Shown here: positions 1 through 9,246 of the stretch, in pieces
How the letters are laid out: each line of letters starts with the position of its first letter
Position numbering within the stretch: position 1 is the first letter of the stretch
DNA from: Helicobacter monodelphidis
GTDB lineage: Bacteria; Campylobacterota; Campylobacteria; Campylobacterales; Helicobacteraceae
Assembly (NCBI RefSeq): GCF_003288845.1
Contig: NZ_NHYN01000001.1
Location: 124,001 to 188,000 of the forward strand
Direction of reading: 5' to 3'
Length of the DNA: 64,000 nt
The notes under the pieces: model-generated
Databases searched by the model: none
What the model saw: only the letters and a program-made list of their open reading frames with translations
What the model was told of the DNA's origin: nothing
Translations under genes and position numbers: made by a program

Positions 1-867
1 AAAAGTCGTGCTTTTATTAAGATTCAAGAGGGTTGCGATTTTTCTTGTAGTTATTGTATTATTCCCTCTGTGCGTGGGCGAGCACGTTCCCAATCAAAAG
101 AGAAAATTTATGAACAAATTGCTTTACTTTGTGATATTGGATTTACAGAATTTGTCTTGACTGGTACAAATATGGGTAGCTACGGAAAGGGCTTGGGAGA
201 TATTTTTTCAGACTCACTTGCAACTCTTATTAAGAATATTTCTAAGATTCAAGGTGTCAGACGTATTCGTTTAGGTTCGCTAGAGCCGAGTCAAATTGAT
301 GCTGAATTTAAAGAGTTGTTGGGTGAACCCTTTATGGCTAAGCATTTACATATTGCCTTGCAACACACTGATGATGAGATGCTTAAAATAATGAATCGTA
401 AAAATTATTTTATGCAAGATTTGGAGCTTTTTGAAGAAATTGCAGATAAAGGGTATGCGTTGGGGACGGATTACATTATTGCACATCCAGGTGAGAGTCA
501 GGAACGTTTTGAGAAAGGGTTTAAACGTTTAGAGCAATTACCCTTGACGCATATTCACCCTTTTATTTATTCTAAGCGGGACAATACCGTATCTGCTAAG
601 TTTATGCAAGAAACAAAGGGAGATGAAGCAAAACAGAGACTCAAACGTGTAAATGATTTGATTGCACAAAAGAATTATGCTTTTCGTAAGAATATTCAAA
701 ACCAAAAAATCCCCTTACAAATTTTGATTGAGAATTCTTCACAACAATGTTTAAGTGGACTTGACCAGTACTATAATCGTATGGTGTTAGAAAATGGTGT
801 AATGGGTTTTTGGGTAGAACTCACAAATTATCAAGTGGAGGATAAAAATAATTATGGCAAGATCTAA
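1..867 (+). CDS. mtaB: tRNA methylthiotransferase, MiaB/MtaB family (5' end outside window)
   Basis: The reading frame is open from base 1, so the N-terminal methylthiotransferase domain lies upstream of the window. The visible 288 residues begin just before the radical-SAM cluster motif, with cysteines at visible positions 12, 16 and 19 (CDFSCSYC), and continue through the rest of the SAM barrel (for example LTGTNMGSYG and ALQHTDDEML). The last 60 or so residues fit a TRAM-like tRNA-binding tail. Such enzymes add a methylthio group to N6-modified adenosine 37 of tRNAs; the MtaB branch acts on t6A. The branch is inferred from the neighbour: in H. pylori the equivalent gene (HP0285) also precedes an FtsH-like gene. 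The stop overlaps the next gene by 14 bases, so the two are probably translationally coupled. An apparent GTG start at 70 is internal and not the real start. Confidence 0.88.
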   Translation, partial: KSRAFIKIQEGCDFSCSYCIIPSVRGRARSQSKEKIYEQIALLCDIGFTEFVLTGTNMGSYGKGLGDIFSDSLATLIKNISKIQGVRRIRLGSLEPSQIDAEFKELLGEPFMAKHLHIALQHTDDEMLKIMNRKNYFMQDLELFEEIADKGYALGTDYIIAHPGESQERFEKGFKRLEQLPLTHIHPFIYSKRDNTVSAKFMQETKGDEAKQRLKRVNDLIAQKNYAFRKNIQNQKIPLQILIENSSQQCLSGLDQYYNRMVLENGVMGFWVELTNYQVEDKNNYGKI

Positions 868-2554
868 AGGCAGGAATTTATTAATCGGTATTGTTACATT
901 ATTATTTGCTGTGTTTTTGATGAGTTATGTTTTGTATAAAGATCGTGCAAAGCTTGTCAGTGCTGAAGAAATGGTGAATCTTGTTGAGCAGAACCAAGCA
1001 TCTTATGCATATTTGGAAGGGGGGTATCTTTATTTAAAAATAAATGATTCTTTCTATAAAGCACCACAAATCAGCCTACCTATCCGTGAGTTAACAATGC
1101 GTGTACCTTTGGAAATTCGTCCAGAGTATGATGGCTATTCTTTATTGTTTGATGTTGTCATTGTTTTATTTTTTATTTTTATAGGTATTGCATTTTATCG
1201 TTTTTTTAAAAAAGAACCTCCTATTAAAGAGAGGCATTATACAGAATCTAAGAAGCATCAGCCTTTTAATCGTGAAATTCTTACGCGTAGTTATGAGGAT
1301 AGAGAAGGGCTTGATATGCGAATTTCTCAAACAATGTGTGATGTTACTTTTGCGGATGTTGCGGGCATCAAGGAGGTCAAGGAGGAGCTGGAGGAGATTA
1401 TTGATTTTTTAAAAAATCCTCAAAAATATCATCAATTTGGTACGAAACTCCCCAAAGGTGTTTTGCTAATGGGGCCTCCTGGAGTCGGAAAAACCCTCAT
1501 TGCAAAAGCAATGGCAGGAGAGGCAGGGATTCCTTTTTTTTACCAAAGTGGCTCAAGTTTTGCACAAATTTATGTGGGAATGGGTGCAAAACGTGTTCAA
1601 GATTTGTTTCGTCGTGCTAAGATGGCAGCTCCATCAATTATTTTTATTGATGAGATTGATGCAGTCGGAAAAGCGAGGGGTGGTGGCAGAAATGATGAAA
1701 GGGAGGCAACGCTTAATCAACTTCTCACGGAAATGGATGGTTTTGAGGATTCTAAGGGCGTGATTGTCGTGGGTGCAACCAATAAAATTGATGTACTTGA
1801 CGAGGCATTGTTAAGGAGCGGACGTTTTGATAGGCGGATTTATGTGGAACTTCCTGACTTTTATGAACGTGTGAAAATCTTAGAAGTGCACTTAAAGAAT
1901 AAACGTTATGAATTAGATTTAGAGGAAATTTCGCGTCTAAGCGTTGGTTTTAGTGGAGCGGCGTTAGCTTCTTTGGTGAATGAAGCGGCATTAAGGGCGA
2001 TTAAGCGGAAAAGCCCCAAGATTACTATGGAGGATGTTCTTGCCTCAAAAGATAAGGTTGTTTTAGGTAAACGTAAACAACTGAGTGTGAGTGACGAAGA
2101 GAAAAAGATTCTAGCTACATATCAGGCGGCAAAAGCGTTAGCAGCGTATTGGATGGAGATGGAATTTGAGAAAATCTCTCTTATTAATGAGGGAATTAAG
2201 GAATTTGATAAAGAACTGTTGAGCCGTAGTGAGATTTTTAATAAAATTAAGATTTTACTTTCTGGCATTACTGCACTTGAGATTAATTACGGCGAGAGTT
2301 ATTCAAACTGTGAAGAGGATTTAAATAAAGCGAAAGTTTTAGCATTAGAAATGGCAGAAAAATATGGCATGGGGGATAAAATTATTGGTGATAGCTATGA
2401 TGCCTTACAGATTTTAGGGAATGCGAAAAATGAAATGAAGGAGTTTTTTGAAAGTTCTAAGGTAGCTTTAAAAAGTATTGAAGAACGTTTATTGGAACAA
2501 GAAAGACTTAGCAAGGAAGAGATTAGAAATATTTTGAAGAAAGTGATGTTCTAG
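854..2554 (+). CDS. FtsH-like membrane AAA+ ATPase lacking the protease zinc motif
   Basis: 566 residues. There are two N-terminal membrane segments (about residues 8-27 and 100-118) enclosing a short periplasmic part, as in FtsH. The AAA+ module has Walker A GPPGVGKT (about 207-214), Walker B IIFIDEID (about 261-268) and an arginine-finger region [10 protein letters not shown] near 320. The lid and a C-terminal helical part follow. Where FtsH has the zinc site HExxH, this protein reads Q424-A-A-K-A (context [13 protein letters not shown]), so both histidines and the glutamate are gone. It should bind and hydrolyse ATP at the inner membrane but not cleave peptides by the usual mechanism. It corresponds in position to HP0286 of H. 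pylori. A standard FtsH is presumably encoded elsewhere. It overlaps mtaB by 14 bases. Confidence 0.9.
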   Translation: MARSKGRNLLIGIVTLLFAVFLMSYVLYKDRAKLVSAEEMVNLVEQNQASYAYLEGGYLYLKINDSFYKAPQISLPIRELTMRVPLEIRPEYDGYSLLFDVVIVLFFIFIGIAFYRFFKKEPPIKERHYTESKKHQPFNREILTRSYEDREGLDMRISQTMCDVTFADVAGIKEVKEELEEIIDFLKNPQKYHQFGTKLPKGVLLMGPPGVGKTLIAKAMAGEAGIPFFYQSGSSFAQIYVGMGAKRVQDLFRRAKMAAPSIIFIDEIDAVGKARGGGRNDEREATLNQLLTEMDGFEDSKGVIVVGATNKIDVLDEALLRSGRFDRRIYVELPDFYERVKILEVHLKNKRYELDLEEISRLSVGFSGAALASLVNEAALRAIKRKSPKITMEDVLASKDKVVLGKRKQLSVSDEEKKILATYQAAKALAAYWMEMEFEKISLINEGIKEFDKELLSRSEIFNKIKILLSGITALEINYGESYSNCEEDLNKAKVLALEMAEKYGMGDKIIGDSYDALQILGNAKNEMKEFFESSKVALKSIEERLLEQERLSKEEIRNILKKVMF

Positions 2555-2701
2555 CGGTTGTACAAATTTTTATGCAATTATATTTATATTTGTTAAAGTT
2601 TTTTTATGTTCGCTTAGAAGTAAAGTGACATTGTTGGATACCGACAACAGGGGGGTATGTATTCTATTACTTTAGAATTTTTAGAGTAGAGATGATAAAG
2701 T

Positions 2702-2722
2702 ATGCCCTATTTTTTAGGGTAT
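2702..2722. terminator. Hairpin between convergent genes
   Basis: An 8-base stem, ATGCCCTA (2702-2709) with TAGGGTAT (2715-2722) including one G-T pair, and a loop of five T. It lies between the FtsH-like gene (+) and the small exported-protein gene (-). No clear U-run follows on either side, so the terminator role is inferred from position. Confidence 0.45.
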
Positions 2723-2739
2723 GTGGGATAGGCAGATTT

Positions 2740-3120
2740 TTATTCAATGCTGTGGTAGATTTTGTTGCCAACTTTTTGATAGTTTTGTGTAGGAACTTGA
2801 TGGATATCAACATTACCATACCGCGTGGAAAAACTGCCATCTTGATGTTGGATTAAACCCTTATCTTGAATAAAATGTTGTCCATCGCTATAATAGATAT
2901 AGTTGCCCCATTGTTGTGTGTCATGAGAGATAGCTTTAAGGGAGTTCGGTAAATCTTCCTCAAGCTGAATGAGAATTTCAGGCATACTGTTTACAGGTTC
3001 TTCTAAGGAAAGAAGGGGGATATCAAGGATTTGTGTGGGTGGGAGAAGTGGCTCGTTGATGCTAACTGGTTGTTCTGCAAAGCAGAAAGTGAATGTAATT
3101 ATAGCTACAATTTTTTTTAT
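2740..3120 (-). CDS. Small exported protein, unknown function, probable ATA start
   Basis: A secreted protein of about 126 residues, not recognised. The frame reads KKIVAIITFTFCFAEQ, a good cleavable signal peptide, then a proline- and leucine-rich stretch. The C-terminal half has a short repeated pattern (YIYYSDGQHFIQDKG, then DGSFSTRYGNVDIHQ, then VGNKIYHS). The frame has no ATG, GTG or TTG before the signal peptide until far inside the upstream DedA gene. Directly after the DedA stop an AGGA (3130-3127) sits six bases before an in-frame ATA at 3120, so ATA is the likeliest start; ATT at 3111 is a weaker option. A longer frame from 3246 would put unrelated residues before the signal peptide. 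It is the last gene of the nuo-pflA-DedA run. Confidence 0.6.
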   Translation of the reverse strand: MKKIVAIITFTFCFAEQPVSINEPLLPPTQILDIPLLSLEEPVNSMPEILIQLEEDLPNSLKAISHDTQQWGNYIYYSDGQHFIQDKGLIQHQDGSFSTRYGNVDIHQVPTQNYQKVGNKIYHSIE

Positions 3121-3130
3121 ATGGATTCCT

Positions 3131-3694
3131 TTAATGTTTTTTACGTGCGAAACGATCGACAAGGATAAATAAACAGGCAAGGAGTATAATCCCAAATACT
3201 GGGAATAGATAAGGATGATCTTGTAGAGCATAAAAAGTTTGTACAAATACTTCTCCTAAAAAATATGCTCCCAAACCAATGGAAGCACCCCATAAAAAGG
3301 AAGCAAAAAGATTATAGACTGAAAATTTCAGTGGGGGATACTGCCCAACACCCATCACAATAGGCACAAAACTTTTGACTGCATAGATGTATTTTTGTAT
3401 GAAAATAACTATACTCCCATATTTTTTTAGCCAATGTCGCACAAGTGCAATTTTACGGCGATGTTTTTGTAGTTGTCTAAGAACTTCTTGTTTTTGGTAA
3501 CGTGCAAAGAAAAATAAACATTGTGAGCCAATAAAATTTCCCATAGAAGAGATAAAAATAACAAGAGAAATATCCATTTTTCCCATGAAAGAGAGAACGC
3601 TACCCGCTAGCAGAGCAACAAATCCGCCACCAAAGGAGTAGAGGAATAGAATAATATAACCATATTTAGCTAATGTATCGAGTGTTTCTTCCAT
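3131..3694 (-). CDS. DedA-family (VTT domain) membrane protein
   Basis: 187 residues with four to five hydrophobic segments and the DedA/SNARE-associated domain layout. The early GGGFVALLAGSVLSFMG segment is followed by GNFIGSQCLFFFARYQ and then KYGSIVIFIQKYIYAVKSFVPIVMGVGQYP, typical of the central conserved part; the last TM helix ends in a basic tail (RFARKKH). DedA proteins are inner-membrane proteins of the VTT superfamily, implicated in lipid scrambling (undecaprenyl phosphate or phospholipid flipping) and envelope homeostasis. The exact substrate here is unknown. It starts 15 bases after pflA ends, so it is probably cotranscribed with it. Confidence 0.85.
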   Translation of the reverse strand: MEETLDTLAKYGYIILFLYSFGGGFVALLAGSVLSFMGKMDISLVIFISSMGNFIGSQCLFFFARYQKQEVLRQLQKHRRKIALVRHWLKKYGSIVIFIQKYIYAVKSFVPIVMGVGQYPPLKFSVYNLFASFLWGASIGLGAYFLGEVFVQTFYALQDHPYLFPVFGIILLACLFILVDRFARKKH

Positions 3695-3709
3695 ATGATT
3701 CCTTAGGGT

Positions 3710-6175
3710 TTATTGAGGTTCCTCTGGGGGTGTTGCGGGTTCAATCTGTTCTGGAATGGGTGGTGGTAAAGGTTGATTATTCCCCTTTTGTGTACGTTGA
3801 TTGAGTAAGCCCAAAGCATCGGCACAAAGTTTTTTGTATGGGCTATTGCCTTCCACTTGTGTGCATTTTTCATAACTCTCTTGACTTAATGGAGTGAATG
3901 TTAAAGAATCTGCTACAGAACCTTTGTTGTAAAGTACTTTTGCCCTCTCATCATCATTAAGCGGAAGTTGTTCTGATTGATTAAGTATTGCTAATGCCTC
4001 TTCAAGTCGATTGCTTTTAATGAGGGATTCTACATAAGTGAGTTCAGCCCATGGAGAATACTCTGGGCGTTTGTGTAATTCTTGTAAACGTAATAACTCC
4101 TTTGCATAGAGCTCAATCGCTGGACGATCATCTTTTTTTGCAGCTGCATTTAAGAGTTCCTTTTGAATCTCAATCATACGATCATCGTCTTTAAACATTT
4201 CTTCTAAACGCGGTAAATATTGCATTGCTTCTTCTATTCGTTGTTCTTTTAGTAAAGAGTTTATAAGGATAAAGCTAATATCATCGTATTTTCCTGTAGC
4301 AAGAGAATCATTCAAATCTAAACCATCTCTGGCTGCCTTAATTGCTTTAGGATAATCTCCCTTGCGTTGTTGCGTTGTTGCAATGCGATAGAGCCAATCA
4401 AGACGTCGAGTAATATTTTCAATATTAGGTTCTGCTTGAGCTGAAAGACGCAAAGCATCATCAAAAAAAGAACCTTCAGCAAGGCAATCAAAGCCCTTTA
4501 GCAATTCATCTTGATTTAAGTCAAGATTAGGGTAACGTTGTAGATAATAAGCAGCAGTTGTGCAATCATTGTTGTGTAGCGAACGTCTTACTGCACCTGT
4601 TGCCGCTTGTAGAACGGTAGGGTGTTCTGCACCCAAATTCTTTTCTAGGTTAACAGCATCACTGAAATCACCTTGCTGAATTAATAAATTTGCCTTGAGT
4701 TCATAGGCTTTTTGGGCTTCTTCTGAATCTGGATATGTGGCAATAACGCGATCTAGGTCTTCAAGCCTTTTAGTAACATTTCCCTCATTATAGCTAAAAA
4801 GTAAATTATCAGCCCTCCTTACCATCTCTTTGTGTGTTTCGCCGATGGGATAAAGCTTGAGATATTCCTGATAGACGCGATTTGCATTAGGAAAGTCAGC
4901 AGCACCTTCATACCAAATAGCTGCATTTCGTAAAAAAGCCTCTGTTAAAGCATCGTCATTTCCATCTTTAATGCCATTGTAAACAATTTCAGCAATTTTG
5001 CCAGTGGGATCAAAAAAGCCTTTTTCAGCCCATGCCCCTAAATTGTCAAGAAGTGCTTGAGAAGGCAGGTTGTGGAATAATTTAGGATTTGCATTAACAA
5101 CTTGATTGAGGAGAGTTTTTGCATTATCAAATTGGTCAGTTTGGTCTTTTGTAATGTAATAGTCAGCAAGTCGGTAGGAAGCTAGGGAAGCTGTGTCAAT
5201 ATTGGTTGCGTCGTTTAATGCACTAATGTAGAGCTGTGGAGCAATTTTCGAATCCCCTCTTTCTAGCAAATCATCAGCAAGACTGATACGCGAAAGAATT
5301 TCAAAATTATCTCCTATATGTTCTTCTTTGAGTCTATCATAGTAGTAACGTGCCTCCTCATAAAATCTTTGTTGTCCATAAGTCTTTGCAAGAATGTAAA
5401 GTACTTCACTTACACCGCCATCAGCCGGGTAAGCCTTTAGCCAACCTCTTGCGAGTGAAATCATTTCTTCTGTAATATCTGGATCATTTTGTTTAAATAA
5501 AGCACGAATTTTGAATAGAAGTAAATCTTTTTTGAAAATAGAATCAGGGTAACGAAGAAGTGTGTCATTAATTGTGCTGACGGCTTCTCCATATGATTCT
5601 CTTTCCATAAAACCTTTAATGCTAACATAGAGTTGCGTATCTGGAGATTCATCGATAATCAAAGGTTTTTTAGCAATATCTAATGCACCGATATGAGGTG
5701 TTGTGCTACTTTGAATTGTGATGGGAAAGTTCAATCCTACTGGGTTTTGAGAGCTAAGGAATGGGATTTTGTCCTCATAGCCCACAACCTGCCATCTTGC
5801 TGAAAGTGTAGGACGTTCTTTGATAATGGGTGTAGAACGTTTGGAGTCTTGATTGAGTGCGAAAAGACGTGCTTTTTTCTTGGGTGTGATAACAAGAATG
5901 CTATTTTCTTTGTCTGCAAATGCATCAATTTTAAAAAATAAAGTTTGGTTAAAAGAGAAGCCCCTTCCAAGCTCCCCTTTGATGGTGCAAACGACTTTCT
6001 CAATTTCTGAAAACCGATTAAAGGTTTCCTGACAAGTAAAAGGTTCATTATGTTCTATTTTAAGGACAGAGAAACTCTTACCCGCCTCTTTTCCACTATT
6101 CAAATCAATCTCCAAGGCATTAAGAGATGAAAGAAATACGATAAACAAAACCCCAAATATTTTTGGATAATGCAT
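3710..6175 (-). CDS. pflA: Paralysed-flagella protein PflA, periplasmic TPR protein
   Basis: 821 residues. An N-terminal signal peptide (about 1-20, LFIVFLSSLNA) is followed by a beta-rich N-terminal domain and then a long array of TPR/Sel1-like helical repeats from about residue 170 to 790 (for example SYGEAVSTINDTLLRYPDS and QRFYEEARYYYDRLKEE). The tail is proline/glutamate-rich. PflA is a stator-scaffold protein of the Campylobacter/Helicobacter flagellar motor; mutants build flagella that do not turn. Identity rests on length, architecture and place: in both C. jejuni and H. pylori pflA directly follows nuoN. Here the gap to nuoN is 15 bases, so motor function appears to be transcribed with respiratory complex I. 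Confidence 0.88.
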   Translation of the reverse strand: MHYPKIFGVLFIVFLSSLNALEIDLNSGKEAGKSFSVLKIEHNEPFTCQETFNRFSEIEKVVCTIKGELGRGFSFNQTLFFKIDAFADKENSILVITPKKKARLFALNQDSKRSTPIIKERPTLSARWQVVGYEDKIPFLSSQNPVGLNFPITIQSSTTPHIGALDIAKKPLIIDESPDTQLYVSIKGFMERESYGEAVSTINDTLLRYPDSIFKKDLLLFKIRALFKQNDPDITEEMISLARGWLKAYPADGGVSEVLYILAKTYGQQRFYEEARYYYDRLKEEHIGDNFEILSRISLADDLLERGDSKIAPQLYISALNDATNIDTASLASYRLADYYITKDQTDQFDNAKTLLNQVVNANPKLFHNLPSQALLDNLGAWAEKGFFDPTGKIAEIVYNGIKDGNDDALTEAFLRNAAIWYEGAADFPNANRVYQEYLKLYPIGETHKEMVRRADNLLFSYNEGNVTKRLEDLDRVIATYPDSEEAQKAYELKANLLIQQGDFSDAVNLEKNLGAEHPTVLQAATGAVRRSLHNNDCTTAAYYLQRYPNLDLNQDELLKGFDCLAEGSFFDDALRLSAQAEPNIENITRRLDWLYRIATTQQRKGDYPKAIKAARDGLDLNDSLATGKYDDISFILINSLLKEQRIEEAMQYLPRLEEMFKDDDRMIEIQKELLNAAAKKDDRPAIELYAKELLRLQELHKRPEYSPWAELTYVESLIKSNRLEEALAILNQSEQLPLNDDERAKVLYNKGSVADSLTFTPLSQESYEKCTQVEGNSPYKKLCADALGLLNQRTQKGNNQPLPPPIPEQIEPATPPEEPQ

Positions 6176-6190
6176 ACAATCCCCTATATT

Positions 6191-7702
6191 TTAGAAGTTA
6201 CTTGACTCCACATAAGGCATAATAAACCCTAATAAATCATCTACATAGAAGATGGAACAAACCACCGCAAAAGCAGAAAATGCCAAGATACTTTTTAGCG
6301 GTATTGTAGCATTTTTTAGGAAAAAATCGCTTGAATTTTTTTCAAGAGGATCTTTTAAAAACATATAAATTACCAATTTTAAGTAATAGTAGGCAGAAAT
6401 CGCACTATTAATTGCCATAATCACTGCAAGAATGATATGGTCGTTATTGATTGTTGCACTAATTAAATATGCCTTACCCCAGAATAGTGCAAAAGGTGGA
6501 ACTCCTGCAAGTGAAAGCATAAAGATTGCCATCAAAACAGCACCCAAAGGCATGATTTGAACCATGCCTGAAAAGCGAGAGTAGGGGTGGTCATACCGTG
6601 TATGCCATTGATTTCCCTTTTGACGAGCAACCCACAACATACTGAATGCACCCAAGTTTGTAAAGAGAAACAAGCTCCAATAGAAAAATAAAGCACTCAC
6701 TGATTGCGTAGTGTGAATCATCACGGCAGCAAGAGCAAAACCTGCATGAGAGATGGAGCTGTATGCCAACATTCTTTTTACATCTTCTTGAATTAACGCC
6801 ATAATATTGGGAAGTGTGATTGTGATGACAACAAGGACATAAAGCAGATTCTTAATCCACTCTACCTCTAAGCTTGAATCTGTTCCAAAGAAAATATTAA
6901 AAAATCGCAATGCAACGACAAATGCGGCAATTTTAGGTGCAATTGAAAGATAGCCTGCCATTAGGGCATTAGAACCCTCATAAACATCGGGTGTCCAAGT
7001 ATGAAAAGGAACGGTAGAGATTTTAAATCCAATTGCAGCAAGAATGAATAACATTCCCACAAATAGTAATTCTGGAGAATGGACAGAAGAGATGATGCGA
7101 GAAATTTGAAATTCTCCCGTTGAGACATAAATAAGCATTGCACCAAAGCCAAAGAACGCTGCTGCTAATGCACCCATACTGAAGTACTTAATTGCTGCTT
7201 CAAATGCAGTTTCACGATTGTGCATAGCGATGAGTGTGTAGAGAGCAAGGGAAGAGGTTTCAAGCCCAATAAGAATTAAAATAAGATTATCGGTCGCAAC
7301 CATAAATTGTAAGCCACTAATAACAAATAAGAATAGAGCGTAGAATTCTGGATAAACAAATTCATGAAATCTTTTTTGCGTGAGTGTTAAAAGAATAAAA
7401 AATGCCGAGCTGATAAGAATGATGATATGGGACAATAATGCTATGCCATCAACTAAGATAAAATCAAAAAAGCCATAATCAATCCCCTTGATAGCGGTGT
7501 TATTATAAAGGATATAACCTAAATCAAGGGCAATGAAAATAATACACAATGCGGCATAAAAACTTTTGAGCGAATCAAATTTATTTTGTTTAGAGCAGAC
7601 ATCAACAATAAGAATGACTAAAGCACCTACAATGATAATAGCCATTGGAAGTAGAGAGGTAACATTGAGTGTTTCTAAAGAAATTTGAATAGGTTCCAAC
7701 AT
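6191..7702 (-). CDS. nuoN: NADH-quinone oxidoreductase subunit N
   Basis: 503 residues, about 14 membrane helices, one of the three antiporter-like proton-pumping subunits of complex I. Family signatures include [16 protein letters not shown] with the conserved glutamate of TM5, [36 protein letters not shown] with the lysine and histidine of the pumping path, and [18 protein letters not shown]. Length is normal. The start ATG lies two bases after the nuoM stop region, in line with translational coupling inside the operon. Confidence 0.96.
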   Translation of the reverse strand: MLEPIQISLETLNVTSLLPMAIIIVGALVILIVDVCSKQNKFDSLKSFYAALCIIFIALDLGYILYNNTAIKGIDYGFFDFILVDGIALLSHIIILISSAFFILLTLTQKRFHEFVYPEFYALFLFVISGLQFMVATDNLILILIGLETSSLALYTLIAMHNRETAFEAAIKYFSMGALAAAFFGFGAMLIYVSTGEFQISRIISSVHSPELLFVGMLFILAAIGFKISTVPFHTWTPDVYEGSNALMAGYLSIAPKIAAFVVALRFFNIFFGTDSSLEVEWIKNLLYVLVVITITLPNIMALIQEDVKRMLAYSSISHAGFALAAVMIHTTQSVSALFFYWSLFLFTNLGAFSMLWVARQKGNQWHTRYDHPYSRFSGMVQIMPLGAVLMAIFMLSLAGVPPFALFWGKAYLISATINNDHIILAVIMAINSAISAYYYLKLVIYMFLKDPLEKNSSDFFLKNATIPLKSILAFSAFAVVCSIFYVDDLLGFIMPYVESSNF

Positions 7703-7704
7703 AA

Positions 7705-9237
7705 TTATTCTCCTCTTAGAATCTGTATTTGTTTTTTATTGAGAATGTCGCGTGCTTCTTGTGTTGTTGCCTTAAGTTGCATTTTGTCAATTAGTAAGGA
7801 TACGCTGGTATCGATGGGAGACAACAGAGGTTTTGGGTAAACACCAAGCCAAATTACCACAAATACAAGTGGCAATAAAGCACTCCACTCACGCATATTT
7901 AAGTCTTTAAGCGTAAGGTTCTCATTGTGTGTGATTTTTCCAAAAAAGACTTTTTTAAATAATACAAGCATATAAACTGCACCAAAAATAATACTTGTTC
8001 CTGCAAAAAGCGTCATTACAGGAGAAATTGCAAAAAATCCTAGCAAAGATAAATATTCTCCTACAAATCCAATTGTAAGTGGTAAGCCTACACTTGCCAT
8101 AAGCATAATTCCAAAAATAGCCGCATAATGTGGCATCACTCTTGCAAGTCCACCCATTTGATTAAGCATTTTTGTGTGCTTGCGTTCATAAATGACACCC
8201 ACAAGCATAAATAATGCACCACTGACAATTCCATGACTGATCATAAAAAATATAGATCCACTGATTCCTTCCACATTCATTGCAAAAATTCCAAGCATAA
8301 TTACACCCATATGTGAGATGGAGCTATAAGCGATAACCTGTTTCATATCTTCTTGTGCATAAGCAACCATCGCACCATAAATGATCATACAGAGGCTAAG
8401 GATTGCAATGGGTGTAATAAACGCAATAGAGGCATCTGGGAACATAGGGAGAGAAAAGCGCAAAAAGCCGTATGTTCCCATCTTTAATAAAACAGCAGCT
8501 AGAATAACAGAACCGATTGTTGGTGCTTGTCCGTGTGCATAAGGTAACCATGTATGAAAAGGAAACATTGGTACTTTAACGGCTAATCCCGCAAAGAATG
8601 CTAAGAATAACCATTTTTGGACATCAAATGGGATAATTAAGGATTGCCACTCTAAGATAGAAAAACTCCAATATGCACCATTGACTGCCTCATGATGGAG
8701 ATATGCCATATAGAGCATTCCTACAAGCATAATAATAGAACCCGTGAATGTGTAGAGGAAAAATTTAACAGCAGCATAGATTCTTTCTCCGCTTCCCCAA
8801 GAACCAATAATGTATAGCATAGGTACCAATGAAAGTTCCCAAAATACATAAAAAAGCATCGCATCCAACGCACAAAATACACCAATCATAATAGTTTCTA
8901 AGAATAACAAGGAGATAACAAGGTGCTTCATACGTTGATGTTCGCCTAAGAAAATGAAGCCAATCAAGCTGATGAAAGCTGCAAGGATAATTAAGAAAAG
9001 CGAAATGCCATCAACACCAACATAATAGTGAATTCCAAAACTTCCAAACAGAGGATAAAAGTGGATAAATTGCATCGCTGAATTAGTGGCGTCAAACTGA
9101 CTCCATAGCATTAATGCCCCAGATAATTCTATGGCACTAACAACAATTCCATAAATTCTAAAATTATCCCTTACTACTAGCCCAAGCAGTGCGGCCACTG
9201 CAGGAAAAAAGATTAGTAACGTTAAAATATGTTCCAT
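7705..9237 (-). CDS. nuoM: NADH-quinone oxidoreductase subunit M
   Basis: 510 residues, multi-pass, antiporter-like subunit of complex I. The N-terminal half has [17 protein letters not shown] and [16 protein letters not shown]. The pumping-path segment [20 protein letters not shown] and [17 protein letters not shown] are both present. The C-terminus extends about 25 residues past the last helix with a polar tail. It ends two bases before nuoN and begins nine bases after nuoL. Confidence 0.96.
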   Translation of the reverse strand: MEHILTLLIFFPAVAALLGLVVRDNFRIYGIVVSAIELSGALMLWSQFDATNSAMQFIHFYPLFGSFGIHYYVGVDGISLFLIILAAFISLIGFIFLGEHQRMKHLVISLLFLETIMIGVFCALDAMLFYVFWELSLVPMLYIIGSWGSGERIYAAVKFFLYTFTGSIIMLVGMLYMAYLHHEAVNGAYWSFSILEWQSLIIPFDVQKWLFLAFFAGLAVKVPMFPFHTWLPYAHGQAPTIGSVILAAVLLKMGTYGFLRFSLPMFPDASIAFITPIAILSLCMIIYGAMVAYAQEDMKQVIAYSSISHMGVIMLGIFAMNVEGISGSIFFMISHGIVSGALFMLVGVIYERKHTKMLNQMGGLARVMPHYAAIFGIMLMASVGLPLTIGFVGEYLSLLGFFAISPVMTLFAGTSIIFGAVYMLVLFKKVFFGKITHNENLTLKDLNMREWSALLPLVFVVIWLGVYPKPLLSPIDTSVSLLIDKMQLKATTQEARDILNKKQIQILRGE

Positions 9238-9246
9238 AATTTTTCC

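Noticed and set aside
2650-2656. Run of six G near the end of the FtsH-like gene
   Set aside because: It is too short for a phase-variable tract and is outside any coding region.
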